From the NCBI RefSeq assembly GCF_024168645.1, contig NZ_JALJWF010000001.1:1169001-1233000 (forward strand): a DNA stretch of 64,000 bases, written 5' to 3'. Below the pieces are notes generated by a model. The model was not told the DNA's origin and did not search any database. It was given only the letters and a program-made list of their open reading frames with translations. This DNA is from Pseudomonas sp. GGS8 (GTDB taxonomy: Bacteria; Pseudomonadota; Gammaproteobacteria; Pseudomonadales; Pseudomonadaceae). Both the position numbers and the translations under genes were made by a program. Every line of letters begins with the position of its first letter. Position 1 is the first letter of the stretch. Positions 38,201 to 47,117 of this stretch are shown here, piece by piece.

Positions 38201-40180
38201 CGCCGTCGGCCGGCCGGGATGCTGGATTCGCGATTGCCCCGTCTGCGGATCGTCTTGTACGGCGAAGTATTTGCCATCGCGTGACAGAAACTCCTGATCG
38301 TCATGCCGATGCAAGCCTCGCTCGTTAAGCGCTGAATCCGGAGCCAAATCAACCTGACGCTCGTAAGGGCTCAAGTCAGGATTCCACAAACGGGTCTTGC
38401 CATCGTCAAGCACGACCGGCTTCAATTGGTCGACAAACGTCGAAGGCTTGACCGCTGCCGCCGCGCCCGTTGGTAGAACATGCCCTGCCGCCATGATTGC
38501 CAGCTGGGCAGCATTGATCAGGACACCGCTCAGGAGTGCTGCCGCTTCATCCTTGTCTCCCTTGCTCCAGTCTTCGATGCCCTCCATGGTTTCGAGCACC
38601 ATTTGCCCGACCATGATGCCCAGCATGGCCTCTCCCAAACCCGGCACCAGCATCGCGCCGAAGTTGAATACGTTCCAGCCGATGCTCGCGTAACTGTTTA
38701 GTCGTGCCCAACGGGCATTGGCATCTTCATCGTCAGTGGGAACGGCGATATTTCGCGCATCGGCGATGGCCTTGTCGCACCGCCATTGACTGAGCTGAGG
38801 CCAGAGCGCGCCTTCAATCACGTTGGTGATCGGCTCTGCATCGGGGTTTTCCACTGCAGTTTCCCGCCACCATGGCCCCATGCTCAACGGATCCCGCTGC
38901 TGCCAGGTGAAAGTGCTGAAGCGTTCCCTGACGCGTGCGAAAAACCTGCCCTTGTCTTTTTGCGGTACGAACCGACTGAAGAACTGCTGATAGTCCGACG
39001 AGCGCAATTGGCTCGTCAGCTCCTTCATGAAATCGGTGAAGGACGGGTATTCCTTCAAAGGATGTTCAGGGTCTTCAGGTACGTAGGCGATCAAGGCGCC
39101 ATCGAGCCGGCTCTGCGTGAAAATATCGTTCCTACCCTGTATCTCGTCGACCACACCGCTTGGCCCGTTGGCAAAAAAGGCCTTGAGTAGTTTGAATTGA
39201 TCAAACTCCTGCCCGGGCAAAATGGCCAGTTTGCGCGACCACTCCATCATTGTTCGTTGGTGGGTCGGAACCAGGCTATTGTAGATTCGCTTTACTTGTG
39301 TTGAATCAGCCACTGCACTGAACAACACGATACCCGACAGTTTCACACCCAAAAGAGACAGTCGATGAGACTGTAACGGGCGATTGCCCATCGTGACGTT
39401 TTCCTGATTATCCCGAAGTTGCTGCAACTTGCCGTATGCATAAGAAGTGATATCACTCTTCAAATAGGCAATCAGCGCTGCCTCAGCGAACGCAGCCTTT
39501 TCTGTCCCGATGAAGTGCTGCTCAAGTGAGGCCTTGGCATCAACCGCCGAAGGGGCCAGCAACCCTTTGATGTGTCGCTGATATTGCGCACCGAGATCCA
39601 GCTCCCTGCAAAGACTCGCAAAACTTTCGATGGTCAATGAATGGCGCTTCAGGGCTCCTTCGGCGTCGGTAATGAAAATGCCGGAGCCATCACGAAAGGC
39701 GCCAGCACGGGTTTCAGACTCCTCGAAGTTATGGAGTGCGGCCTCCAGCAGCGTTGACCGCCTGAGCCGACTGGCATTGGTGTCGATGCCAAAACCCAGA
39801 AGGGCCGGAATATAAAGCCGTACCGATGTCGCATGAACATCCAGATCCAGGTTCAGCTTTTCTTTCAGGGCCTGAACAAGCAAGGGTTCGGCGAACTTAT
39901 TGATGTCCTTTTGTAAATTGCCCAGTGTGTCATCCAGACTGTCCTGCAATCGCCAGCGCTCACTCATGAGTTCCTTGAGATACTGACGGTCGATAGCGCT
40001 GGCCTTGACGTACCACTCTGGAAAGTCGGGTGGCTGGATTGCATTTGATACAAGTTTTGATACCGAGGGTTTATTTATTAACGCCGGGACTTTGGTTGCA
40101 AGATAATTCAGATAAATGTTTTCACCGACAGCGAGCACTGGAGAAGTGCCCGAAACAGATCCTTCTGATATTTCATTCAT
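35264..40180 (-). CDS. Large effector: dermonecrotic-toxin-like N terminus, leucine-rich repeats, NEL E3 ubiquitin ligase
   Basis: A 1638-residue protein. The N-terminal region (PEWYVKASAIDRQYLKELM, then FAEPLLVQALKEKLNLDLD) matches the dermonecrotic-toxin-like domain found in large Pseudomonas proteins. A hydrophobic stretch at ~493-567 (FGAMLVPGLGEAMLGIMVGQ; NAAQLAIMAAGHV) could insert in membranes. Leucine-rich repeats lie at ~1103-1213 (LRSLNLTGNQLTQFP; LTELYLGDNRI; LQSIDLQGNPLG). The C-terminal ~380 residues are NEL-like, with Cys1380 in EVTLCVDAGAQL at the place of the CxD catalytic motif of IpaH/SspH ligases. By analogy it would ubiquitinate host proteins. No signal peptide, chaperone or secretion gene is adjacent. 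Host and targets unknown. Confidence 0.88.
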   Translation of the reverse strand: MNEISEGSVSGTSPVLAVGENIYLNYLATKVPALINKPSVSKLVSNAIQPPDFPEWYVKASAIDRQYLKELMSERWRLQDSLDDTLGNLQKDINKFAEPLLVQALKEKLNLDLDVHATSVRLYIPALLGFGIDTNASRLRRSTLLEAALHNFEESETRAGAFRDGSGIFITDAEGALKRHSLTIESFASLCRELDLGAQYQRHIKGLLAPSAVDAKASLEQHFIGTEKAAFAEAALIAYLKSDITSYAYGKLQQLRDNQENVTMGNRPLQSHRLSLLGVKLSGIVLFSAVADSTQVKRIYNSLVPTHQRTMMEWSRKLAILPGQEFDQFKLLKAFFANGPSGVVDEIQGRNDIFTQSRLDGALIAYVPEDPEHPLKEYPSFTDFMKELTSQLRSSDYQQFFSRFVPQKDKGRFFARVRERFSTFTWQQRDPLSMGPWWRETAVENPDAEPITNVIEGALWPQLSQWRCDKAIADARNIAVPTDDEDANARWARLNSYASIGWNVFNFGAMLVPGLGEAMLGIMVGQMVLETMEGIEDWSKGDKDEAAALLSGVLINAAQLAIMAAGHVLPTGAAAAVKPSTFVDQLKPVVLDDGKTRLWNPDLSPYERQVDLAPDSALNERGLHRHDDQEFLSRDGKYFAVQDDPQTGQSRIQHPGRPTAYKPKLEHNNAGTWHTEFDRPVEWTKTELMRGLGAIVDAFDDAMLEHIRIASGVEEAMLRQLHVENEAPPALLIDEINRFKTWTDTGKLPANGLPRSSNAGALVLQDAYTQLPAHMAEELLSTAEPADLKALAEQKRIGLHLQQQVRAALLELRLARAYEGLFLDSLHALDTERLALHTLETLPNWPSDVRIEIREHSLTGRLRDSVGPEDAQVRKVLISTDEGYEARDADDHHLHGVDDLFSSVLHALPDVERRALGYEINQGATLKRTVQNAPLARDKLRPMLVENPLRKPAYDPETMKLRGGMQASSGIQRLTGRLTPQERVRSVRPGWTEAEAQAYLDAGGQGSHPEQRASALEAEFNRLNANFRRWLDSPTEAFRYSAAGRAEWQSRNSLYKAIRQCWQQTAPRDVDSFGNLQGTVLDLRNMPLGRHLGTMPPLDANFQHVTSLNLLGTEMTDAHAAFLDHFPRLRSLNLTGNQLTQFPRAVRRMRGLTELYLGDNRIVLDMQGASYFRWLTQLQSIDLQGNPLGRVPDIGGMRMLHTVMLGETGINTWPDGLFSQPRFRHFYLNLQRNLLTVIPQVTAGSVEAELVARTVLNREQPWLSPENLDTLRNYIRSVGLDPDRPYPPRGVRDSLDWEEGLTRPEWVAKQDVWNSVEDEFGSVPFFNKIRQLTQSSHFKHDLAFRTDMTSKVWRMLEAMSKDSELRRNLFVMGKDEVTLCVDAGAQLFNAMGVEVLIHEAYALGNPALVEAELVQLARGKSRLDELSRIAHKEVAERLQNGEQFRVLDANGRASGSIDEVEVHLAYMTDLAERLDLPWQSRDLQFRTHTGVTPEMIESAYQRVLALEAGDLLRDSIIEQPFWDTFIQRLNRSAFKVFRRRIDATTEFYMALDKRATEPNLSVKAKASVKEELRVLAAELGKPESAIAPGAVMTDEAYAAELDAINTEMKTLMKTLTQQAMDRAKLQRVEIPFTVEPSN

Positions 40181-40419
40181 TACGCATGTATCCCTATGCG
40201 ATCAACAGAACGCCCAGCTTATTCAATGACGACAAAAATAAAAGCTCAAATAGTTAGGAAAAAGCGATAAAACCAACAACACCACTCAACTTGAGAATCT
40301 AAAAAATAATTAAATACCACCCGCAAAACTCGCAAGCCTGATCCGCCTTGTCAGCGGTAGTTTTTACCCGTCGGCAAAGGGGCTAAGATGCCAAGAGTTT
40401 CCAGTCAGGTGTGCCGGCC

Positions 40420-41547
40420 ATGCGCTTATCCGAATTCATCAGGCAACACGTGGACCGCATCGTCGATGAATGGGAGCAGTTCGCCAGAACGATCACCCCG
40501 GCGGCCGAGTGCATGGATCGAGCAGCCTTGCGCGACCACGCCAAGGCGATTCTGCTAGCCGCCGCGCGAGACATGACCACTGCACAAACCGCCAGCGAAC
40601 AACATGCCAAAGCCAAGGGTGAAGGCCCGGAGAAGACCCCAAGCCTGGACGAGGCCGGCGCCAGCCATGGAGAACTGCGCCATACCGTGGGTTTCGACCT
40701 GGTGCAGATGACCTCGGAGTTCCGTCATCTGCGTGCGTGCGTGATCCGCCTGTGGGTCAATAGCCTGGACGCCCCCGACATCGCCTATTTTCAGGACATG
40801 ATCCGTTTCAACGAAGCCATCGACGAAGCCCTGGCCGAATCCACCGAGGCTTATGCCGAGCAGGTCAATCGTTCCCGGGACATCTTTTTGGCGATCCTCG
40901 GCCATGACCTGCGCGCACCGCTGCAAGCAGTGAGCATGTCCACGGAATTGCTGCTACGCAAAGCCGCTCTCGAAGGCGACGCGCTGACGTGCGCAATCCA
41001 TATCCAACGTGGCGCTCGGCACATGGCGGTGATGGTCGGCGATTTGCTGGAGCTGGTCCGCAGTCGCCTGGGCAAGCGCCTGCCGATCGAGCCGGCGCCC
41101 ATGGACCTGGCCGAAACGGCGCGCGAAGCGATTGCCCAAGCCTGCGCTGCCCATCCGCAATGCGATCCGACGCTGAGCGTTGAAGGCGATACCCAAGGTG
41201 TATGGGATGGCCGAAGGCTCGCTCAAATGCTGCAAAACCTGATCGGCAATGCGTTACAACACGGTTCGAACCACCGCGCGGTCAAACTGACCCTCAGGGG
41301 TGAAACGGACAGCGTTCACCTCACCGTGCACAACGACGGTACGCCGATTCCACCCGAGGTGATCGGCACGATCTTCGATCCGCTGGTACGCAGTGCCGAC
41401 GAAGAGCTCGGCGGGCCGAGCACCAGCCTCGGTCTGGGGCTATTCATCGTCAAGGAAGTGGTTGATGCCCATGAAGGGACGATCGAGGTCAGTTCCAGCG
41501 CCGAGCAGGGCACGCTGTTTACCGTGGTGTTACCCAGGAAGGTGTGA
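40420..41547 (+). CDS. Sensor histidine kinase with RsbRD-like N terminus
   Basis: A 375-residue soluble kinase. The first ~145 residues are helical (HVDRIVDEWEQFARTITP) and resemble RsbRD-type sensor domains. HisKA follows with the phospho-acceptor His162 in FLAILGHDLRAPLQ. The ATPase domain has N box QMLQNLIGNALQHG, G1 VHNDGTPIP and G2 SLGLGLFIV. No membrane span or receiver domain, and no response-regulator gene nearby, so the partner is unknown. An in-frame GTG at 40411 would add three residues. Divergent from the NEL toxin across ~240 AT-rich bases. Confidence 0.88.
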   Translation: MRLSEFIRQHVDRIVDEWEQFARTITPAAECMDRAALRDHAKAILLAAARDMTTAQTASEQHAKAKGEGPEKTPSLDEAGASHGELRHTVGFDLVQMTSEFRHLRACVIRLWVNSLDAPDIAYFQDMIRFNEAIDEALAESTEAYAEQVNRSRDIFLAILGHDLRAPLQAVSMSTELLLRKAALEGDALTCAIHIQRGARHMAVMVGDLLELVRSRLGKRLPIEPAPMDLAETAREAIAQACAAHPQCDPTLSVEGDTQGVWDGRRLAQMLQNLIGNALQHGSNHRAVKLTLRGETDSVHLTVHNDGTPIPPEVIGTIFDPLVRSADEELGGPSTSLGLGLFIVKEVVDAHEGTIEVSSSAEQGTLFTVVLPRKV

Positions 41548-41563
41548 CGGCGCAAGACCGCGT

Positions 41564-41672
41564 TGTGGCGAGGGGGCTTGTCGGAACGGCGCATGAGGTC
41601 AGCCTGAAGAGCCGCAATGCGCGGACTTGGGGTCGCTACGCAACCCAACGAGGGCAAGCCCCCTCGCCACAG
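41564..41672. repeat. REP-type inverted pair, family B
   Basis: tgtggcgagggggcttgtcg left, aagccccctcgccaca right, between the convergent kinase and cbpM genes. Confidence 0.8.
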
Positions 41673-41687
41673 GTTTAGTGTTTACAG

Positions 41688-41993
41688 CTACTCGATCACT
41701 AGCCGCCCCAACCGCTGCTTGAGCATGCGGTTCTCGGCCCGCAGTTGCTGGACCTCGTCAAGCAGGTCCAGCGCCAGGGCGACGCCTTCCCATTCCAGCT
41801 CCAGATCGCGCCGCAGCTTGGCGGCGCGCTTGGCCAATGTCAGTTCGTAGTCGGTGAAACGCCAATCCCTGGGCTCTGTCCCCTGTGGTTCGAGGATGCC
41901 GTGTTCAACGATCTCGATCACATGCACGTCCGACAACTCGGTCGCCTCACAGAATTCTGCCAGGTCCAATAGAACGATCACGGGGTCGCTCAT
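41688..41993 (-). CDS. cbpM: CbpA modulator / chaperone modulator CbpM
   Basis: A 101-residue MerR-like small protein with an N-terminal helical domain (LAEFCEATELSDVHVIEIVEHG) and a C-terminal coiled coil (LDLLDEVQQLRAENRMLKQR). CbpM binds CbpA and blocks its co-chaperone and DNA-binding activity. A strong AGGAGGAG ribosome site precedes the ATG at 41993. It follows cbpA by 25 bases. Confidence 0.9.
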   Translation of the reverse strand: MSDPVIVLLDLAEFCEATELSDVHVIEIVEHGILEPQGTEPRDWRFTDYELTLAKRAAKLRRDLELEWEGVALALDLLDEVQQLRAENRMLKQRLGRLVIE

Positions 41994-42018
41994 GATTGGG
42001 CTCCTCCTTATCTTGGTA

Positions 42019-42966
42019 TCAAAAATTCTCTCGCGGATCGAAAGCGGCTTTTTTCGCCAACTCCTCCCACAACGCCTTGACGTCATGGTCGAGTTTTTTC
42101 GGCATCACCGCCTTGAGCTGCACGAACAGGTAACCACGGTGGCCGGCCTTGTGCATCAGGCCGTGGCCCTTGGCGCGCATACGCTGGCCATTCTGGCTGC
42201 CGGCCGGCACCTTGAGGTTGATCTTGCCGGTCAGGGTCGGCACCGCGACTTCGGTGCCTAGCGCCAGTTCCCACGGCGCCAGCGGCAAGGTGATGATCAG
42301 GTTCTCGCCCTCGACATCGAATTTGGGGTGCGGCGCAAAACGAATGGTCAGGTACAGGTCGCCATTGGCCCCGCCACCGATGCCCGGAGCGCCCTGGCCC
42401 TTGAGCCGGATGCGCTCGCCGTCGGTCACGCCGGCGGGGATCTTCACGTTCAGGCTTTTGCTGGTATTGCTGACATGCTGGCCGGCAGCGTTGTGCTGCG
42501 GCACCTGGAAGCTGACCTTTTTCGATTCGGTCGAGAGCGTTTCTTCCAGAAAAACCGGTAATTCCATTTCCACGTCTTGCCCTCGACGACCGGCGCTATG
42601 GCCCGACCGTCCACCACCACCGAAACCCGAACCACGGTTGCCGAAGATCGAACTGAAGAAGTCCGAGAAATCGCCCGTGTCCTGACCACCGCCACCGAAA
42701 CCACCACGACTCTGCCATCCCGGTGGGCCCTGGAACGGCTGGCCGTGGTGACCGTATTTGCGCAAGTCGTCGTATTCGGCACGCTTGTCGGCGCTCTTCA
42801 GCGCTTCATAGGCTTCCGACGCGTCCTTGAACTTGGCCTCGGCGTCCTTTTCCTTGCTGACATCGGGGTGGTATTTGCGCGCCAGCTTTCGATAGGCGGC
42901 TTTGATCGCCTTATCGTCCGCGGTCGGCTCCACGCCGAGAATCTTGTAATAGTCTTTGAAGTCCAT
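42019..42966 (-). CDS. cbpA: Curved DNA-binding protein / DnaJ-type co-chaperone
   Basis: A 315-residue class B J-protein. J domain at residues 1-70 with the HPD motif ([11 protein letters not shown]), then a Gly/Phe-rich linker ([18 protein letters not shown]) and the C-terminal substrate-binding beta domains ([18 protein letters not shown]). It stimulates DnaK and binds curved DNA. I use the ATG at 42966 ([11 protein letters not shown]), the conserved family start; an in-frame ATG at 42981 is possible. Co-transcribed with cbpM. Confidence 0.93.
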   Translation of the reverse strand: MDFKDYYKILGVEPTADDKAIKAAYRKLARKYHPDVSKEKDAEAKFKDASEAYEALKSADKRAEYDDLRKYGHHGQPFQGPPGWQSRGGFGGGGQDTGDFSDFFSSIFGNRGSGFGGGGRSGHSAGRRGQDVEMELPVFLEETLSTESKKVSFQVPQHNAAGQHVSNTSKSLNVKIPAGVTDGERIRLKGQGAPGIGGGANGDLYLTIRFAPHPKFDVEGENLIITLPLAPWELALGTEVAVPTLTGKINLKVPAGSQNGQRMRAKGHGLMHKAGHRGYLFVQLKAVMPKKLDHDVKALWEELAKKAAFDPRENF

Positions 42967-43262
42967 CGAGGGAATCACCATCCATTATCGAAATCGCGCC
43001 ACTCGGTACAGCATGCTCTGGTTTACAGCGTCTTGATTGATCAATCTCAATTTTGTGACCGGGCAGCGCATCAGTAGTTTATCGGCAGCCGGGCGCAGTT
43101 CTTGCTGTCGCCCAAGGATTGCCAAACCTATGCAGGGAAGTTTGGGGGTGATGACGCATCTTTCAAGCGCAGATCAATGTGATTTAACAGATAGTCGGCC
43201 TTCGAATCTGCGTCGCACTGACATACACTGCGCGGCCGTTTTTTAACCGGAACTTGAAAGAC

Positions 43263-44537
43263 ATGAAAAACGCATCTCCAGCCCGTGCCTGTGGTATCGA
43301 CTTCGGCACGTCCAACTCCACCGTCGGCTGGCTGCGCCCCGGCATGGAAACGCTGATCGCGCTGGAGGACGACAAGATAACCCTGCCCTCGGTGGTCTTC
43401 TTCAATATGGAAGAACGCCGCCCGGTGTACGGCCGGCTAGCGCTGCACGAGTACCTGGAAGGTTACGAAGGCCGGTTGATGCGCTCGCTCAAGAGCCTGC
43501 TGGGCTCCAAGCTGATCAAGCACGACACCAGCGTCCTCGGCACGGCGATGCCGTTCAAGGACCTGCTCGGGCTGTTCATCGGCCAGTTGAAAAAGCGTGC
43601 CGAAACCGCCGCCGATCGGGAGTTCGAGGAAGTGGTGCTGGGCCGTCCGGTGTTTTTCGTCGATGACGACGAGGTAGCCGACCAGGAAGCCGAGAACACC
43701 CTGGTGGACGTGGCCCGCGCCATCGGTTTCAAGGAAGTCTCGTTCCAGTACGAACCCATCGCCGCGGCGTTCGACTATGAGTCGACCATCGAAAAGGAAG
43801 AGCTGGTACTGATCGTCGACATCGGCGGTGGTACGTCCGACTTCTCGCTGGTGCGCCTGTCCCCTGAGCGACGCGGGCACGACAACCGTCATGACGACAT
43901 CCTCGCCACCGGCGGCGTGCACATCGGCGGGACCGATTTCGACAAACAGCTGAGCCTGCAAGGCCTGATGCCGCTGTTCGGCTACGGCAGCCGGATGAAA
44001 AGCGGCGCCTACATGCCCACCAGCCACCACATGAACCTGGCGACCTGGCACACCATCAACTCGGTGTACTCGCAGAAGTCGACCCTGGCCCTGGGCAGCA
44101 TGCGTTACGACATTGAAGACACCGGTGGCATCGATCGCCTGTTCAAGTTGATCGACCAGCGCGCCGGGCACTGGCTGGCCATGGAGGTGGAAGAAACCAA
44201 GATTCAGCTGACCCACGCCGACAGCCGCCATGTGCCGCTGGACCGCATCGAGCCGGGGTTGAGCGTGGAGTTGAGCCGGGCGCTGTTCGAATCGGCCATC
44301 GACAATCTGCTGGAGCGCGTGCGCAACAGCGTCACCCAACTGCTGAACGACGCCAATGTGCGGGTCGATCAGGTGGATACGGTGTTCTTCACCGGCGGTT
44401 CGAGCGGGATTCCGGCGCTGCGCAACAGCGTCTCGGCGATGTTGCCGAACGCGCAGCATGTTGAGGGGAATATCTTCGGCAGCATCGGTAGCGGGTTGGC
44501 GATCGAGGCGGCCAAGCGTTACGGCCCGATGGATTGA
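43263..44537 (+). CDS. yegD: Hsp70-family protein, YegD-like
   Basis: A 424-residue actin/Hsp70-fold ATPase. Phosphate loops are present: GIDFGTSNSTVGW at the N terminus, IVDIGGGTSDFSLV mid-protein and VFFTGGSSGIPALRNSV (adenosine motif). It ends soon after the nucleotide-binding fold, so the substrate-binding and lid domains of DnaK are missing, as in E. coli YegD. Client role unknown. Divergent from cbpA/cbpM, which may be coincidence. A TTG at 43254 is an alternative start. Confidence 0.88.
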   Translation: MKNASPARACGIDFGTSNSTVGWLRPGMETLIALEDDKITLPSVVFFNMEERRPVYGRLALHEYLEGYEGRLMRSLKSLLGSKLIKHDTSVLGTAMPFKDLLGLFIGQLKKRAETAADREFEEVVLGRPVFFVDDDEVADQEAENTLVDVARAIGFKEVSFQYEPIAAAFDYESTIEKEELVLIVDIGGGTSDFSLVRLSPERRGHDNRHDDILATGGVHIGGTDFDKQLSLQGLMPLFGYGSRMKSGAYMPTSHHMNLATWHTINSVYSQKSTLALGSMRYDIEDTGGIDRLFKLIDQRAGHWLAMEVEETKIQLTHADSRHVPLDRIEPGLSVELSRALFESAIDNLLERVRNSVTQLLNDANVRVDQVDTVFFTGGSSGIPALRNSVSAMLPNAQHVEGNIFGSIGSGLAIEAAKRYGPMD

Positions 44538-44548
44538 CCTGAAACCCT

Positions 44549-44649
44549 GTGGCGAGGGGGCTTGCCCCCGTTGGACTGCGCTGCAGTCCCTTCTTTTGGA
44601 GATAAGGGGGGCCGCTTCGCGACCCAACGGGGGCAAGCCCCCTCGCCAC
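44549..44649. repeat. REP-type inverted pair, family B
   Basis: tgtggcgagggggcttgccc left and gggcaagccccctcgccac right, between convergent yegD and the AI-2E gene. Confidence 0.85.
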
Positions 44650-44666
44650 TGTAGATCAACACTGGA

Positions 44667-45680
44667 TCAAACCATCCCCACCTGCTTCAACTCACTCTTC
44701 AGATACGCGTAATAAATCGGCCCCGCCACCACCCCCGGCAGGCCGAATGCGGCTTCGAACACCAGCATCGCCAGCAGCAACTCCCACGACTTGGCACTGA
44801 TCTGCCCGCCTACGATGCGCGCGTTGAGGAAGTATTCGAGCTTGTGGATAAAAATAAGATAACCCAGTGCCGCCACCGCCACCCAGATCGACAGCGACAG
44901 ACCGACGATGGTGATCAGGGTGTTCGACATCAGGTTGCCGATCACCGGCAACAAGCCGAGCAGGAAGGTCAGCACGATCAGGGTTTTGGTCAGCGGCAGC
45001 TTGATCCCGAACATCGGCAGGACCACCGCGAGGAAAATCCCGGTGAAGAAGGTGTTGAGCAGCGAAATTTTGATCTGGGCGAACACGATGTTGCGAAACG
45101 CCTGGACCAACAGGTGCAAGCGGTCGAACAGCGCCGCGGCCAAGGGCTTGCGCTTGGTCAGGTCCGGCACGCGCTGCAAGGCGATGATCGCCCCCAGCAC
45201 CATGCCGATCAGCAGCGTCACGAACATGTGCGCCGCGTCCTTGCCCACCAGTTGCAAGTCGCTCAGGTGCTTGCTCATCCACTCGCCGATGGCCACTCGG
45301 AACTCGGCGGCACTGGCCGGCAGATAAGCGTCGATGAACGGCGGCAGCTGCCCGCGTGCGCGGTCGACCACGCCCATGAATTTATCGAGGGAAGCACCGG
45401 GGTTTTCCGCCTCGTGCAGCAGAAAACTGATCGCACCGGCAAAGATCAGCGCCAGCACACTGACCACCAATGTCCCCAGCAATGCCACCGCCAACCAGCG
45501 CGCACGGCGGCCCTCGATCAGCCGTTGCAATTGCGGCGTGAGCATGTTGACCAGTTCGAACACCAACAACCCGGCCAGCAGGCTGGGCAGCAATCGCAGA
45601 GGAATCACCAGCAGCAAACCGCCAAAGATGATGACCCAACTGATGAGCAACAAGACCTGACGCTGAGAAAACGCTGACAT
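44667..45680 (-). CDS. AI-2E family transporter
   Basis: A 337-residue polytopic membrane protein of the UPF0118/AI-2 exporter superfamily. N-terminal spans (VLLLISWVIIFGGLLLVIPL), a central soluble helical loop, then the conserved block LNTFFTGIFLAVVLPMFGIKLPL and FLLGLLPVIGNLMSNTLI, and C-terminal GPIYYAYLKSEL. Members export diverse small molecules or act as Na/H antiporters; AI-2 itself is unlikely to be the substrate in Pseudomonas. Single gene. Confidence 0.85.
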   Translation of the reverse strand: MSAFSQRQVLLLISWVIIFGGLLLVIPLRLLPSLLAGLLVFELVNMLTPQLQRLIEGRRARWLAVALLGTLVVSVLALIFAGAISFLLHEAENPGASLDKFMGVVDRARGQLPPFIDAYLPASAAEFRVAIGEWMSKHLSDLQLVGKDAAHMFVTLLIGMVLGAIIALQRVPDLTKRKPLAAALFDRLHLLVQAFRNIVFAQIKISLLNTFFTGIFLAVVLPMFGIKLPLTKTLIVLTFLLGLLPVIGNLMSNTLITIVGLSLSIWVAVAALGYLIFIHKLEYFLNARIVGGQISAKSWELLLAMLVFEAAFGLPGVVAGPIYYAYLKSELKQVGMV

Positions 45681-45772
45681 ACAGCCTCAAAACGAACGAC
45701 GTGAAAGGATTGGCAGTCTGCCAGCGTTCCGGCGCCGAAGCGAGCGGATGACCCATAAGCGGCATCACCCCG

Positions 45773-45847
45773 AAAAGATCGCAACCTGCGGCAGCTCCTA
45801 CAGGGAGCGCGATCTCATGCAGGAGCTGCCGCAGGCTGCGATCTTTT
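45773..45847. repeat. Inverted repeat, family C
   Basis: gaaaagatcgcaacctgcgg... at the left pairs with ...ccgcaggctgcgatctttt at the right. A third interspersed family (core gatcgcagcctgcggcag), which recurs at 54922-54999. Just after the psiF stop. Confidence 0.8.
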
Positions 45848-45852
45848 GATGT

Positions 45853-46158
45853 TTATTTTTTCTTCAGGCACTCGCTCATGAAGGCTTTGCGCGCATCGCC
45901 CTTGAGGGCCTTGGTAGCGGCATCGGCGTTACAGGTTTTCATTTTTTCTTGTTGAGGTGTCATGGGCTTGGTGGCATCGGCGGCCGGTGCGGCTTTGAGG
46001 CAGGTGCTCATGAAAGCTTTGCGCTCGTCGCCTTTAAGGCTCTTGGCGGTGGCGTCGGCATTGCAAGTGGTCATTTTGTTCTGTTGGGCAGTGGCGGCGA
46101 AACCCTGAGAGCAGAGCAGCAGACCGATCATCAACAACGGGGCACGCAACATCTTCAT
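45853..46158 (-). CDS. psiF: PsiF repeat-containing protein
   Basis: A 101-residue exported protein: signal peptide (RAPLLMIGLLLCSQGFAATA), then two PsiF repeats, CNADATAKSLKGDERKAF.STC and CNADAATKALKGDARKAF.SEC. Each repeat has two Cys, likely disulfide-bonded in the periplasm. PsiF is phosphate-starvation-induced in E. coli; here no Pho box was identified. Function unknown. Confidence 0.88.
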   Translation of the reverse strand: MKMLRAPLLMIGLLLCSQGFAATAQQNKMTTCNADATAKSLKGDERKAFMSTCLKAAPAADATKPMTPQQEKMKTCNADAATKALKGDARKAFMSECLKKK

Positions 46159-46230
46159 GGAGTTTTCTCCTTGTTACCGTACCGATGGGTACGGCCTCGC
46201 TCTGGAGTGTAGACAAAGCCTGTTACACGT

Positions 46231-47019
46231 TCATCTGCTATCGAGGTGGCTGCGCCGATACTGTTCCGGCGTGCACCCGGCCTGGCGCTGAAACATCGCG
46301 ATAAACGCCGAGCCGGTGCTGTACCCCATGTCGAAGGCGATTTCCTGAATGCTGCGGTGGCTGTCCAGCGCGTCGATCGACGCCAGAAACCGCAATCGTT
46401 GCCGCCACTCGCCGAAACTCATGCCCAACTCGCGGACAAACTGCCGGGACAAGGTGCGTTCACTGACGTGAATCTGCCCGGCCCAATACGCCAACGGCCG
46501 GTTATCCCCAGGCGTGGCCTGCAAAGACTCAAGGATACCGAGTAATCCGGGACTGCTGGCGTAGGGCAAATAACACTCATGCACCGGAGCCTGCTGCAGT
46601 TGGTCCACCAGCACTTGAGCCAGACGGTTGTCCGCGTCGTGCTCGGGAATTTTCACATCGCGAGTGGCGAAGTCTTTCAGGATCGCCTTGAGGATGTCGC
46701 TGATCGCCAAGGTGCAGGCTTGTTGCGGCAGATTGCGGCACAACGCCGGCGCCAGGCAGACCGAGCGGTAGTTGATCGGCTGAAGGCTATAGAAACTGTG
46801 CTCGGTCTCGGGCGGCACCCACACCGCGTACTGCGGCGGTGACATGAAGCGGCTGCCGTCGACATCCATGTGCAACACACCATGGGCTGCGTACTCCAGC
46901 GTGCCCCACGGATGCCGGTGAGGCGCGGCGTATTCGTGGGCGTTGAAGTCGGCGTAGCGAAAATACACCGCCGACGGCAGTTCGCTGAAATCCAGCAGGT
47001 CGATGTGTTTACTGCTCAT
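46231..47019 (-). CDS. AraC-family transcriptional regulator
   Basis: A 262-residue regulator with an N-terminal cupin-like sensor (YAAPHRHPWGTLEYAAHGVL; VWVPPETEHSF) and two C-terminal HTH motifs (AGQIHVSERTLSRQF; IQEIAFDMGYSTGSAFIAMF). I start it at ATG 47019 (MSSKHIDLLDF); the frame is open to 47130 but the extra residues look non-conserved. Divergent from the EamA transporter 98 bases away, which it probably controls. Confidence 0.87.
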   Translation of the reverse strand: MSSKHIDLLDFSELPSAVYFRYADFNAHEYAAPHRHPWGTLEYAAHGVLHMDVDGSRFMSPPQYAVWVPPETEHSFYSLQPINYRSVCLAPALCRNLPQQACTLAISDILKAILKDFATRDVKIPEHDADNRLAQVLVDQLQQAPVHECYLPYASSPGLLGILESLQATPGDNRPLAYWAGQIHVSERTLSRQFVRELGMSFGEWRQRLRFLASIDALDSHRSIQEIAFDMGYSTGSAFIAMFQRQAGCTPEQYRRSHLDSR

Positions 47020-47117
47020 GCTGTCCGGAATCAGAGGCAGGTTGTCTGGATCGAAGTATAGGCTTTGATCCAGACAAGTGGATAATCGCCCTTCATTAAC
47101 GTTCTGGCTTTTTCCCG

